This document shows, piece after piece, positions 24,761-33,589 of a stretch of 64,000 nt of DNA. Numbering within the stretch: position 1 is the stretch's first letter; the number at the start of each line of letters is the position of its first letter. Origin of the DNA: Maricaulis maris MCS10 (GTDB lineage Bacteria > Pseudomonadota > Alphaproteobacteria > Caulobacterales > Maricaulaceae); the NCBI RefSeq assembly GCF_000014745.1, contig NC_008347.1:868001-932000 (forward strand). Direction: 5' to 3'. The notes beneath the pieces are model-generated. The model saw only the letters and a list, made by a program, of their open reading frames with translations. It searched no databases and was not told where the DNA came from. The translations under genes were made by a program, and so were the position numbers.

Positions 24761-25732
24761 CTACTCCTCCGCCACCACCGCCAGCGTCGACAAGTCCGGG
24801 CTGATAGCCAGGCGGGTGACGCCGGTCAGCCAATCAATGGCGCCGATTGGCTCCCAGCCGCCCCAGGCACGCCAGACCAGCTGACCTTCATGCACGGCGA
24901 TGAAGGTGATGCGATCATCCGGCAGGATGGCGACCGCGAAATCCTGGCTGGCGCCGGGCAGTGCGAACATTTCACGCAGTTCGCCGGTCTGGGTGTTGAG
25001 TGCGTGGACCGTATGGACACCGGCCTCGTCGGCCAGGGTCACATATAGCGCCGGGCCGCGACCGGCCCGGAAAAAACTGCGTCCCGGATTGTCGGCGATG
25101 TGGGTGACGGTTTCGGGCGTCGTCGTCCGATCGATCAGCTGCAGCGTCATTGGCTCGCCCAGGTGGAAGACCGCCACGGCGCTCATGTCACCGGAAAACC
25201 CGTAATAGCCGACCGGTGCCAGCGCTTCGGCGGGCTCGCGGTCGCTATTGTCGGGATTGGCCAGATAGGCATTGCCGGCATAACCACCCGGCGGCTGGTA
25301 GATATAGCTGAGGCGTCCGTCCGGCGCGATGCGGGGGGAATACTCGCTCTCGCCGGGCGTTTGCGTCACCGGCATTGTTTCGCCGCTGGCCAGGTCGAGG
25401 TGCCAGATATCCGTCTCGCCGGTCTCGTCGTCCGCCGTGTAGAGCAGGCCGCCATTGTCTGTGAAGAAGGGCTGGTTGTCATAGCCGGGACGGGTCACGC
25501 CACCCAGGCTGGCACCGAGAACCGGGGCTTCACCGGACCAGTCCAGCGCGAACAGGTAGATGTCGGTGCCGGGCGGGCTCGCGGCTTCTTCCTCGGCGAC
25601 CTCCTGCTCGGGGGTGCCAATATCTGCCATGTCATCGGGCGTGGCCGGGTCTGCGTCCGGCATTGCTTCGTCCTGGGCAGGCGAGCAGGCGGCCAGCGCG
25701 GCGATGGTGATCAGACTCAGCCAGGTCTTCAT
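24761..25732 (-). CDS. Lipoprotein with a predicted beta-propeller
   Basis: A 323-residue protein with a lipobox (LAAC, Cys16), then an acidic Asp/Glu/Pro linker to about residue 55, then repeated strands of TolB/WD40 type (GGLLYTADDETGETDIWHLD, SPRIAPDGRLSYIYQP, LAISPDLSTLAVV). It is probably anchored in the outer or inner membrane, facing the periplasm. Its start overlaps the stop of the upstream FabH-like gene (ATGA), so the two are coexpressed. The binding partner is unknown. Confidence 0.75.
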   Translation of the reverse strand: MKTWLSLITIAALAACSPAQDEAMPDADPATPDDMADIGTPEQEVAEEEAASPPGTDIYLFALDWSGEAPVLGASLGGVTRPGYDNQPFFTDNGGLLYTADDETGETDIWHLDLASGETMPVTQTPGESEYSPRIAPDGRLSYIYQPPGGYAGNAYLANPDNSDREPAEALAPVGYYGFSGDMSAVAVFHLGEPMTLQLIDRTTTPETVTHIADNPGRSFFRAGRGPALYVTLADEAGVHTVHALNTQTGELREMFALPGASQDFAVAILPDDRITFIAVHEGQLVWRAWGGWEPIGAIDWLTGVTRLAISPDLSTLAVVAEE

Positions 25733-26847
25733 GGGCGTTTCCTCACAGCAGCGGCGCCGACTCCATATCCGGCTCCGAAGGCGCACATGACGCCGGTTTC
25801 ACCAACGGCCATGTCGTCGGAATGCATCTCGAAATTCATGACCACCGACGATGAGGACGTATTGCCGTATTCGTGCAGGATGGCAGGCGCATTATCGTCG
25901 GTACGGTCGCGATCGAGGATGCGTTTTGCGATCATGTCGACCATGCGGATATTGGCCTGGTGCAGCCAGGTGCGGCGCACGTCTGCCGGAGCGAGATCAA
26001 TCCCCTCCATCATCCGGCGGGCGACCTGCGGGGCAAAACCGACCACATCCTTGAAGACCCGGTGGCCGTCCTGGTCGAGATGGGGCGCGAAATCGGGATC
26101 GACGGTCCGTTCGGCGATATTGATGAAGCCGTAATCCGAGCGCAGGGCCGAGGACCACTTGTTTTCGGCATGGGTGCCGATCACATCCCAGCCGCCCGGC
26201 TTGCCGTCATCGGCCTCGACAATCATGGCCGCCGAAGCGTCGCCAAAGATGAAGTGTACCTCGCGCCGCGAATGGACATTGATGCAGGTCATCAATTCCG
26301 GCGAGCAGACGAGGATGCGCCGGGCCTGCCCGGATCTGATCATGCCATTGGCCATATGCAGCCCGTACAGCGCCGAGGCGCAGGCCATGGTCATGTCGAA
26401 GGAGAAACCTGTGGCGCCGATCGCTTCCTGGATTTCACAGGCGACCGCCGGGAAGTTTCGCTGTTGGGCCGAGGAGGCGACGATGACACCGTCAATATCG
26501 CTGCCGTCATAGCCGGCCTTGTCCAGTGCAATACGAACCGATTTGAGCGCGAACTCGGCCTGGGTCGAGACCTCGTCTATGGCGCGAGGCGGAATGCGCG
26601 GTGTCATCGCATCTATGTCGAGAATGCCGGATTTTTCATAGACGTGCCGGCGTTCGATGCCGGACGCACCCTTGATGAACTCGCTGGAGGACAGCGGAAC
26701 TTCCTCGACCTCGCCAGCGGCAATGGCGGCCGCGTGCTCAGTGTTGAAGCGGGTCGCCCAGGCATTGTAGCTGGCCACGAGCTCGTCATTGCTGATGACA
26801 TTGTCGGGGACCCAGTATCCCGTCGATCGGATGAGGCTGTTTTTCAC
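25729..26847 (-). CDS. FabH-like 3-oxoacyl-ACP synthase III, paralogue 1
   Basis: A 372-residue condensing enzyme with the full triad Cys156 (MACASAL), His296 (WLHQANI) and Asn329 (YGNTSSSS). The size and the N-terminal IRSTGYWVPDNVISNDELV match the group that includes, from memory, Pseudomonas PA3286, which primes fatty-acid synthesis from an acyl-CoA. A GTG start at 26847 is chosen by alignment with the paralogue at 30207-31322; the ribosome site is weak. It is coupled to the downstream lipoprotein gene. The acyl substrate is unknown. Confidence 0.85.
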   Translation of the reverse strand: MKNSLIRSTGYWVPDNVISNDELVASYNAWATRFNTEHAAAIAAGEVEEVPLSSSEFIKGASGIERRHVYEKSGILDIDAMTPRIPPRAIDEVSTQAEFALKSVRIALDKAGYDGSDIDGVIVASSAQQRNFPAVACEIQEAIGATGFSFDMTMACASALYGLHMANGMIRSGQARRILVCSPELMTCINVHSRREVHFIFGDASAAMIVEADDGKPGGWDVIGTHAENKWSSALRSDYGFINIAERTVDPDFAPHLDQDGHRVFKDVVGFAPQVARRMMEGIDLAPADVRRTWLHQANIRMVDMIAKRILDRDRTDDNAPAILHEYGNTSSSSVVMNFEMHSDDMAVGETGVMCAFGAGYGVGAAAVRKRP

Positions 26848-27089
26848 GGCGTTGGACTCTGTTCTTGTCCTTGATGTGACCAGCCTAAAGCATGATTGCC
26901 ATCGATCAATCCGCGCTGTCATTGCACGGATGATGCGTGGTCGCCTCGAAAACGGGCAGGCGTGCACAATTTCGTGGCGGGCTGCTGCCAATCTCGGCAA
27001 AACCTCTCTGGAAAGTCGACTCCCGGCGATTCCCCGGCCTAGCTCTTCGCGATCGCAACAAACAACAAGCGCCGTTTCGGGAGAGCCCC

Positions 27090-28298
27090 ATGGATAGTGG
27101 CAATAATGCCTGGATCCTGACATCCACCGCCCTCGTCCTGTTGATGACATTGCCGGGGCTGGCGCTCTTCTATGGCGGTATGGTCCGGCGCAAGAATGTG
27201 CTGTCGACCCTGATGCAGAGCCTGGGTGCGGCCGCGGTCGTGACCGTGCTGTGGGCGCTTGTCGGCTATTCCCTGGCCTTCTCGGACGGTGGTGCGGCCA
27301 ATAGTTTCGTCGGTGGCCTCGGACGGCTTGGCCTGTCCGGGATCCTGCCCGACACGATGTCCGGAGATCTGCCGGAAAACCTCTTCCTGATGTTCCAGCT
27401 GACCTTTGCCATCATCACCGTCGCGATCATCGCCGGTGCGGCGGTCGAGCGGATCAAGTTCTCGGCCTTCATGGTGTTTGGTGCCGCCTGGCTGATCCTG
27501 GTCTATGCCCCGATCTGCCACTGGGTGTGGGGCGGCGGCTTCCTTGGCGAGGCGGGCGTACTCGACTTTGCCGGCGGCGCGGTCGTGCACATCAATGCCG
27601 GTGTGGCCGGCCTGGTGCTGGCCAAATTCCTCGGGCCGCGCAAGGGCTATCCGGGCAGCAATCTGGCGCCGGACAATCTGGTCCTGACCGTGATCGGCGC
27701 CGGCCTGCTGTGGGTAGGCTGGTTCGGCTTCAATGGCGGCTCCGCCCTGGCAGCTGACGGCGCTGCGGCCCATGCCTTTGTGACCACCCAGATCGCGGCC
27801 GCCAGTGCTGTGCTGGTCTGGATCGGCCTGGAATGGATCCTGCGCGGCAAGGCCAGTGTTCTGGGCGCGGCATCGGGGGCCATTGCCGGCCTCGTCGCCA
27901 TCACTCCGGCGGCCGGCTTCGTGCCGACCTGGTCGGCTTTCATCATCGGTGCCGGCGGTGCTTTCGGGGCCTATTGGGGTGTGACTGCACTGAAGAAGGT
28001 CCTCAAGGTCGACGACACGCTGGACGCGTTCGGCCTGCACGGTGTGGGCGGCCTTGTTGGCGCAATCCTGACCGGTGTCTTCGCGTCTGAAGCGATCGGT
28101 GGCGCAGGCGGCGCGATCGAAGGCAACTGGATGCAGGTCTGGACCCAGACCTGGGGTGCATTGGCTGCCGCGATTTACTGCGGCGTGGTCACAACTGTCA
28201 TACTTTTCGTGCAATCCAAGATCATGCCCATGCGCGTCGACGAGGAAGGCGAGATTTCCGGCCTCGACACCACGCTGCACGGCGAGTCAGTTGGTTGA
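27090..28298 (+). CDS. amtB: Ammonium transporter (Amt family)
   Basis: A 402-residue channel protein with 11 membrane helices conducting NH3/NH4+ across the inner membrane. It has the AFYGGMVRRKNVLST-type N-terminal region, both pore histidines (GGAVVHINAGVAG and FGLHGVGGLVGA), and the family's NGGSALAADGAAAHAFVTTQ segment. No signal-like N-terminal extension is needed with the ATG at 27090, which follows GGGAG. No PII gene (glnK) adjoins it, which is unusual. A strong terminator follows at 28372. Confidence 0.93.
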   Translation: MDSGNNAWILTSTALVLLMTLPGLALFYGGMVRRKNVLSTLMQSLGAAAVVTVLWALVGYSLAFSDGGAANSFVGGLGRLGLSGILPDTMSGDLPENLFLMFQLTFAIITVAIIAGAAVERIKFSAFMVFGAAWLILVYAPICHWVWGGGFLGEAGVLDFAGGAVVHINAGVAGLVLAKFLGPRKGYPGSNLAPDNLVLTVIGAGLLWVGWFGFNGGSALAADGAAAHAFVTTQIAAASAVLVWIGLEWILRGKASVLGAASGAIAGLVAITPAAGFVPTWSAFIIGAGGAFGAYWGVTALKKVLKVDDTLDAFGLHGVGGLVGAILTGVFASEAIGGAGGAIEGNWMQVWTQTWGALAAAIYCGVVTTVILFVQSKIMPMRVDEEGEISGLDTTLHGESVG

Positions 28299-28371
28299 AT
28301 TTGACGGCTAGCGCTTAGCCGACACACATCTTTCGTCCTGGCCTGTCCTCCCCGGCCTGTGACGTATACTT

Positions 28372-28423
28372 GGCCCGGCCCGTCGCCCCTGTTCGCAGGG
28401 GTTGGCGGGCCGGGCCTCTTTTT
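28372..28423 (+). terminator. Rho-independent terminator after amtB
   Basis: An 11-bp GC stem GGCCCGGCCCG/CGGGCCGGGCC (28372-28382 with 28406-28416) encloses a second hairpin CCCCTG-TTCG-CAGGGG and is followed by CTCTTTTT. It lies about 70 bases after the amtB stop and fits a factor-independent stop. Confidence 0.85.
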
Positions 28424-28472
28424 AGGTGGCGTTATCATTTTTGTATGGTTCGTATTCGCCTGTGTGTACAGG

Positions 28473-28562
28473 CTACAGGCCGCTCAGCACGACCACAAAC
28501 CCGACCCAGACGACCGCGTCGAGGGTATTGGATGCAAATTCGAATAAATCCGTACGACGCAT
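28473..28562 (-). CDS. Very small membrane peptide (29 aa) with a strong ribosome site
   Basis: A 30-codon frame, including the stop, starts with ATG 6 bases after AGGAGAG. The peptide has an RRTD start, an amphipathic piece, then a hydrophobic helix (residues 16-27, VVWVGFVVVLSG). It faces amtB from the opposite strand, across the terminator. A hairpin built on GCGACA-AAAAC-TGTCGC lies about 40 bases upstream at 28596-28624 and could affect its leader. I do not recognise a family. Confidence 0.5.
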   Translation of the reverse strand: MRRTDLFEFASNTLDAVVWVGFVVVLSGL

Positions 28563-28765
28563 GATATCTCTCCTGTGTGTGTGCACAGAATGCGGCGGCC
28601 GGGCGACAAAAACTGTCGCCGGGCCGGAGCCAACCCGGCATGGGGGGAGGCGGCACTGGTGGTCAATGACGGAGCCTGTTACCTCTCGGCAGCGGAGTCA
28701 CGGGACGCAGGTCCGTTTCGGCGCAGCGGGCATTCGGGCAGTGAGGCAAATCTGGGGGTCTTCAA

Positions 28766-30202
28766 ATGTGGCGTTGTCTGGCACTCTTGGTCATTCCTTT
28801 CCTGACGGGGGCAGCCCAGCCGCAGGCGGAACCACAATCAGACCCCGTCGAGGTCTTTCTCGACGACGCCATGCCGGCTGCGGCTGCGCCCGGTGTGGCC
28901 TGGGCCATTCTCGATAATGGCGAATGGCGCAGCGGCGGGCGCGGCGAGCTGGTCCTGGGCCGAGGCCAACCGGTCACCGGTGACACGCCTTTCCCGCTCG
29001 GCTCGATCTCGAAGAGTTTCACGGCGCTTGCCATCATGCAGCTGGTCGAAGCGGACCGGCTGGAGCTGGATGGCGCCATTGCCGATTATCTGGATGTGTT
29101 CGCCGGGCAGTCCGGCGCCGCGATCACGATCCGGCAATTGCTGAGTCATACCAGCGGCTACTCGACGCTGCAGGGAAATCAGTCCCACGCGGGTCTGGCC
29201 GAGGATCGCGATGACGTTTCCGTCCGCGTCCGCCACCTGGCCATGTCGGGCCCTGCCGGGCCTGTCGGCAGCCGCTGGCAGTATTCCAATGCCAACTACC
29301 TCATTCTCGGTGCGCTGATCGAGACCGTCAGTGGCCTGGAGTACGGCGCCTATGTCGAAACCCGGATCCTCGAACCGCTGGGCATGGACGACAGCTTCGT
29401 GGGCGGCAGCGATCGCGGGGCGCACCGTGTCGTCGCGACCGGCCATAATCCCTGGTTCGGCGGCCGACGCCCGGTTGCTGTTTCCGACCAGCCGTCCGGA
29501 CGCGCCATGGCACCCGCTGGAGGCGTGGTGGGCAGCGCCGCTGATGTGGCCCGGTATCTGACGATGATGATGAATGGTGAGGATGACCTGATCACCGCCG
29601 GGAACAAGGCCGTGATGCTGCAGCCCGCCAATGCAGTCTCACCGCATTACGGCCTGGGCTGGTTTCTCGATGCCGAGGCCGATGCGGCCTTCCATACCGG
29701 GCTGGTACCGGGCGTCGAAACCATTGCTGTCCTGTCGCGATCCCGGCAGCGGGGCGGGGTTGCCCTTGTGAATGCCAATGGCGGCATGGGGTTTGCCGTG
29801 ACCGGCGAGATCCTCGCGGGCATGAGCGCCCTGGCCCTGGGCGAGGCGCCCGGACCGGCCGGTCGCCATCTGGGGCCAAAGAGCCTCTATCTCATGGTGC
29901 TGGTCCTGCCCGTGATCTTCCTGGCCGGGATCATCACCGCTTGGCTGCGCCGGGACGGACTGCGGGCGAAGTCGGGGGTGCTGGGGGCTTTCAGCCTGTA
30001 CTTCCCGGTTCTGGCGACCGGGGCGATGGCCTTTGTGTTCCTGGACCTGTTGCCAAAGCTGTTTGGTGCCACGCTGATGGGAATCAATCCCTATCAGCCG
30101 GACATGGTGATCCTGCTGCTGGCCAGCTCCGTGACCGGTCTCGGCTTTGCCGTGTTCAGACTGATCCTGGCCCACACTGGCCCAGGCCGGTCGGCCGCCT
30201 GA
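28766..30202 (+). CDS. Serine hydrolase (beta-lactamase family) with C-terminal membrane helices
   Basis: A 478-residue protein with a signal peptide (residues 1-17), a PBP/class C beta-lactamase-like domain to about residue 370 and three membrane helices at the end (about 373-393, 407-428, 442-465). Ser80-Ile-Ser-Lys83 is the nucleophile motif, WQYSNANY the second, and FHTGLVPG supplies the third. This layout is typical of membrane-anchored peptidases/esterases acting in the periplasm. Substrate unknown. The stretch 28563-28765 upstream holds a GC hairpin but no further gene. Confidence 0.82.
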   Translation: MWRCLALLVIPFLTGAAQPQAEPQSDPVEVFLDDAMPAAAAPGVAWAILDNGEWRSGGRGELVLGRGQPVTGDTPFPLGSISKSFTALAIMQLVEADRLELDGAIADYLDVFAGQSGAAITIRQLLSHTSGYSTLQGNQSHAGLAEDRDDVSVRVRHLAMSGPAGPVGSRWQYSNANYLILGALIETVSGLEYGAYVETRILEPLGMDDSFVGGSDRGAHRVVATGHNPWFGGRRPVAVSDQPSGRAMAPAGGVVGSAADVARYLTMMMNGEDDLITAGNKAVMLQPANAVSPHYGLGWFLDAEADAAFHTGLVPGVETIAVLSRSRQRGGVALVNANGGMGFAVTGEILAGMSALALGEAPGPAGRHLGPKSLYLMVLVLPVIFLAGIITAWLRRDGLRAKSGVLGAFSLYFPVLATGAMAFVFLDLLPKLFGATLMGINPYQPDMVILLLASSVTGLGFAVFRLILAHTGPGRSAA

Positions 30203-30206
30203 AGCC

Positions 30207-31322
30207 CTACAGCTTCTCGACGAAGACCGTACCGGCCGAATAGCCCGCCCCGAAGGAGCAGATCAGCCCCTTTTCGCCGGCCTCGAAACCGTCATGGTGG
30301 CGGTGGAAGGCGACAAGGGAGCCGGCACCGGCGGTGTTGGCAAACTCGTCGAGGATGACCGGGGCTTCGTCTTCCGTGAAGTCGCGGCCGAAGACCTTTT
30401 TCGCCACCATCATGTTCATGTTGATATTGGCCTGGTGCAGCCAGAGGCGTTTCATCTGGTCCGGCTTGAGACCGAAATTGCCCATGTCGGAGAGAATCAT
30501 CTCGGCGACCATCGGGCACACTTCCTTGAAGACCTTGCGGCCCTCCTGCACGAAATAGCGGTCCTCGAAAGCTGGCGCCGGCTCTTCCGAGGCATTCAGG
30601 AAGCCGAAATTCGAGCGGATATTGTTGGAGAATTTGGTCATCAGATTGCGACCGATGATCTTCCAGCCCTGACCGCCGGCGACATCCTCATGCTCGATCA
30701 GCATGGCCACGGCGACATCACCGAAGATGAAATGGCTGTCGCGGTCGCGGAAATTGAGCTGCGGCGTGGTGATTTCCGGCGTTACGACGAGAACCGATTT
30801 GGCCATGCCGGTCTCGATCATGTTGACCGCATTGATGATGCCGAACGTGCCCGAGGAGCAGGCGACGGTCATGTCGAAGCCGAAGCCCTCAATGCCCAGC
30901 GCATCCTGGATCTCGATCGCCATCGACGGGTAGGTGCGCTGCATCGAGGTGGCCGAGCAGATCACCGCATCGACATCGGCGGCGTCGCGGCCTGCGGTTT
31001 CCAGGGCCTCCTTGGCCGCGGCGACACCCGCTTCGGCCATCAGCGAGAGTTCGTCATTGGCGCGGGGCTTGGCCCGGGGACGCATGCGGGTGATGTCCAG
31101 CACGCCTTCCTTGTCGATCGTGTAGCGCGACTTGATTCCGGATGCCTTCTCGATGAAACCGGAAGAGGACGGATTTTTCGCCTCGACTGCGCCGCGCTCG
31201 ATGGCGTCGGCATGCTCGGCATTGTAGTGCTCAACATAAGCGTTGTAGCAGGCGACGAGTTCGTCGTTGGAGACGGACTCTTCAGGAGTCCAAAGACCGG
31301 TCGACCGGATTACCGCGCTCAT
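30207..31322 (-). CDS. FabH-like 3-oxoacyl-ACP synthase III, paralogue 2
   Basis: A 371-residue condensing enzyme with Cys155 (VACSSGTFG), a catalytic His (LWLHQANINMN) and Asn (FANTAGAGS). It resembles the protein at 25729-26847 over its whole length, including IRSTGLWTPEESVSNDELV. The ATG at 31322 has GGAG 8 bases upstream; a GTG at 31331 would sit too close to it. Being a second copy 4 kb away with amtB and a hydrolase between, it may have diverged in acyl-chain preference. It diverges from adhC. Confidence 0.85.
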   Translation of the reverse strand: MSAVIRSTGLWTPEESVSNDELVACYNAYVEHYNAEHADAIERGAVEAKNPSSSGFIEKASGIKSRYTIDKEGVLDITRMRPRAKPRANDELSLMAEAGVAAAKEALETAGRDAADVDAVICSATSMQRTYPSMAIEIQDALGIEGFGFDMTVACSSGTFGIINAVNMIETGMAKSVLVVTPEITTPQLNFRDRDSHFIFGDVAVAMLIEHEDVAGGQGWKIIGRNLMTKFSNNIRSNFGFLNASEEPAPAFEDRYFVQEGRKVFKEVCPMVAEMILSDMGNFGLKPDQMKRLWLHQANINMNMMVAKKVFGRDFTEDEAPVILDEFANTAGAGSLVAFHRHHDGFEAGEKGLICSFGAGYSAGTVFVEKL

Positions 31323-31483
31323 ATACTTCACTCCGAAACGGGTATGTCAGGGCGCGCAACTTAGTGGCTGCACCAAGGCCCGTCACCTGCACAGCTGCGC
31401 ATGCCTGTCACGCGAGGCTTTGACGCCGGGACAGAGCAATGCGAGACCTTGGTTTCAAGCCATTGGTTCGGGGAGATTGATCC

Positions 31484-32590
31484 ATGAAGACACGTGCCGC
31501 CGTCGCCTTTGAAGCGGGCAAGCCGCTGGAGATTGTCGAGGTTGACCTGGAGGGTCCCAAGGCCGGTGAAGTCCTGGTCGAGATCAAGGCGACCGGTATC
31601 TGCCACACCGATGAATTCACCCGCTCCGGTGCCGATCCGGAAGGGGCCTTTCCGGCGATTCTGGGCCATGAGGGCGCCGGCATTGTCCGCGAGGTCGGGC
31701 CGGGCGTGAAAGATCTCAAGGTCGGCGACCATGTCATCCCGCTCTACACGGCCGAGTGCCGGGAGTGCGAATACTGCCTCAATCCCAAGACCAATCTGTG
31801 CCAGAAGGTGCGCGCCACCCAGGGCCAGGGCGTGATGCCGGACGGCACCTCGCGCTTTTCCTACAAGGGCGAGAAAATCCTGCACTATATGGGCTGTTCG
31901 ACCTTTTCGAACTTCACCGTCCTGCCGGAGGTCTCGCTCGCCAAAGTCCGCCAGGACGCGCCCTTCGACAAGATCTGCTATATCGGCTGCGGCGTGACGA
32001 CCGGCATTGGCGCGGTGATGTTCACCGCCAAGGTCGAGCCCAACTCCACCGCCGTCGTCTTCGGTCTGGGCGGGATCGGCCTCAATGTGATCCAGGGCCT
32101 CAAGCTGATCGGCGCACGACAGATTGTCGGCGTCGACACCAATCCTGCCAAGCAGGACATCGCCCGCCAGTTCGGGATGACCGATTTCGTCAATCCGAAG
32201 GACCATAAGGACCTGGTCGGCCATCTCGTCGAGCTGACCTGCGGCGGCGCGGATTATTCGTTCGAATGCATCGGCAATGTCGAGGTCATGCGGGCGGCGC
32301 TGGAATGCTGCCACAAGGGCTGGGGCGAGAGCATCATCATCGGCGTCGCCCCCGCCGGCGCCGAAATCCAGACCCGCCCCTTCCAGCTCGTCACCGGCCG
32401 CGTCTGGCGCGGCTCCGCCTTCGGCGGCGCCAGGGGCCGCACCGATGTGCCCAAGATCGTCGACATGTACATGGAAGGCCGCATCGATATCGACAGCCTG
32501 ATCACCCACAAACTCAAGCTGGACGACATCAACAAGGGCTTTGATTTGATGCACGCCGGGGAGAGTATTCGGGCTGTGGTGGAGTATTAG
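31484..32590 (+). CDS. adhC: S-(hydroxymethyl)glutathione dehydrogenase / class III alcohol dehydrogenase
   Basis: A 368-residue zinc dehydrogenase oxidising S-hydroxymethylglutathione, the adduct of formaldehyde, to S-formylglutathione with NAD+. Catalytic zinc ligands include Cys40 (GICHTDEF) and His62 (GHEGAG); the structural zinc is held by Cys92, Cys95, Cys98 and Cys106. The NAD motif is [15 protein letters not shown] precedes the ATG. The partner hydrolase fghA is normally adjacent, but here a small gene, repeats and a toxin-antitoxin pair intervene. Confidence 0.94.
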   Translation: MKTRAAVAFEAGKPLEIVEVDLEGPKAGEVLVEIKATGICHTDEFTRSGADPEGAFPAILGHEGAGIVREVGPGVKDLKVGDHVIPLYTAECRECEYCLNPKTNLCQKVRATQGQGVMPDGTSRFSYKGEKILHYMGCSTFSNFTVLPEVSLAKVRQDAPFDKICYIGCGVTTGIGAVMFTAKVEPNSTAVVFGLGGIGLNVIQGLKLIGARQIVGVDTNPAKQDIARQFGMTDFVNPKDHKDLVGHLVELTCGGADYSFECIGNVEVMRAALECCHKGWGESIIIGVAPAGAEIQTRPFQLVTGRVWRGSAFGGARGRTDVPKIVDMYMEGRIDIDSLITHKLKLDDINKGFDLMHAGESIRAVVEY

Positions 32591-32592
32591 GG

Positions 32593-32961
32593 GTGCGCTT
32601 CCGATGGCTTGTCGGCATTGGTCTGGTCCTGGTGCTCGCCGGTGCCTTGATGTGGGGCAACAGCATATTGTTGATGTTTGCGTCCATGGATCGGGAGCCG
32701 ACGCCCGCTTTGTTCGCGAGCGCGGAAACTCTTTCCGCTGAGCACGTGGAAGCCGTTATTGCGGCGCGTTATCCCATCGGGCTGGAACGCGCCGATCTCG
32801 TGGCGCGACTTGAGGCGGACGGTTTTTCAATCGCGGCTCCCGGACGAGCAAATATGGTTTGGGACTCCGGGGTCTGCTTGACCATGATTGCGGTGGACTG
32901 GATCGAGGCAGAGGGGCGGCTCACCGAAATCGGCTCCCGGCTGGATTGGGGATGTCCGTGA
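32593..32961 (+). CDS. Small membrane-anchored protein, unknown
   Basis: A 122-residue protein starting with GTG 2 bases after the adhC stop, so probably translated from the same message. Residues 4-32 form a membrane helix or uncleaved signal; the rest is soluble, with two cysteines (SGVCLTM and DWGCP). EHVEAVIAARYPIGLERADLVARLEADGF looks like a small helical module with an EGR-like turn. Family not recognised. It ends just before a 628-base repeat-rich gap. Confidence 0.55.
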   Translation: MRFRWLVGIGLVLVLAGALMWGNSILLMFASMDREPTPALFASAETLSAEHVEAVIAARYPIGLERADLVARLEADGFSIAAPGRANMVWDSGVCLTMIAVDWIEAEGRLTEIGSRLDWGCP

Positions 32962-32992
32962 TCTGCCATTCGCGCCCCCGGCCCACACCCCA

Positions 32993-33121
32993 CCATAAAC
33001 CGCTTGCCGGGAGTTCGCCGTCTCCGCTTGTTCAGGTCAAGGGGTATACCCGCTTCGCGGCCCCTCGGGCCCTTGACCTGAACAAGCGGAGACGGCCCGC
33101 TGGCTGACAAGCGATTTATGG
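32993..33121. repeat. H-family long hairpin element, copy 2
   Basis: A 129-bp palindrome with outer arms CCATAAACCGCTTG and CAAGCGATTTATGG and a perfect 27-bp inner inverted repeat (33017-33043 with 33070-33096). Compared with copy 1, bases in one arm have changed together with their partners: GCCGTCTCCG/CGGAGACGGC here, GCCGTATCCG/CGGATACGGC there. It opens the 628-base gap between the small membrane protein and the antitoxin, otherwise filled by two Q repeats. Confidence 0.85.
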
Positions 33122-33184
33122 ACAGCTCTGTGCGCGCGTGGCGCAAAGGCACAGAAAGCCAAGCGTGGGACAGCACCCACACCC

Positions 33185-33304
33185 TTGTCATCCCCGCTGA
33201 ATGTCCGGCGAAGGCCGGACGCAAGGCGGGGACCTAACTCTTTGCAACAACATGGGTCCCTGACTTTCGCCCGGCCTTCGCCGGGCGTCCATCAGGGATG
33301 ACAA
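33185..33304. repeat. Q-family double-hairpin repeat, copy 2
   Basis: Bounded by TTGTCATCCCC and GGGATGACAA. The left hairpin is GTCCGGCGAAGGCCGGAC and the right is GCCCGGCCTTCGCCGGGC. It is nearly identical to copy 3, which follows 62 bases later in the same direction. Confidence 0.85.
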
Positions 33305-33366
33305 CATGTTTGTGTTGAGGGAAAGCGCCCCGGCGCACTAAGGCAAGCGCGCACGGCACCAAACCC

Positions 33367-33485
33367 TTGTCATCCCCGCTGAATGTCCGGCGAAGGCCGG
33401 ACGCAAGGCGGGGACCCAACTGCATGCAATCATATAGGTCCCTGACTTTCGCCCGGCCTTCGCCGGGCGTCCATCAGGGATGACG
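33367..33485. repeat. Q-family double-hairpin repeat, copy 3
   Basis: The same structure and orientation as copy 2, with differences mainly in the linker between the two hairpins. Together the two copies form a direct repeat pair upstream of the toxin-antitoxin genes. The right end reads GGGATGACGAA. Confidence 0.85.
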
Positions 33486-33559
33486 AACGTATTGCGGACA
33501 GCGCTTTGCGTCCCGTAGCGCGGCGGGTCACGGGGCTCCCTTCCGCACGCCCCATCAAA

Positions 33560-33579
33560 ATGATATCATCCTGCTATCA
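33560..33579. promoter_or_regulatory. Probable operator of the toxin-antitoxin operon
   Basis: A perfect palindrome ATGATATCAT (33560-33569) overlaps a wider pair TGATA (33561-33565) and TATCA (33575-33579). It ends immediately before the AGGAGGT ribosome site of the antitoxin, where ribbon-helix-helix antitoxins usually bind to repress their own operon. Confidence 0.55.
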
Positions 33580-33589
33580 GGAGGTGCCG

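Noticed and set aside
26848-27089. A sigma-54 promoter for amtB
   Set aside because: The closest match (TGGCGG-N5-TGC type) lacks the consensus GC at the right spacing; I could not support it.
27039-28280. A 413-codon frame opposite amtB
   Set aside because: It is a Gln/His/Gly-rich antisense shadow; amtB on the plus strand has all expected motifs.
31361-32554. A 397-codon frame antisense to adhC
   Set aside because: It has no ribosome site or domain and mirrors the codon pattern of adhC, a known artefact in GC-rich genes.
33185-33485. A CRISPR array at the Q repeats
   Set aside because: There are only two units of about 120 bp with internal palindromes and no regular short spacers, and no cas gene is near.
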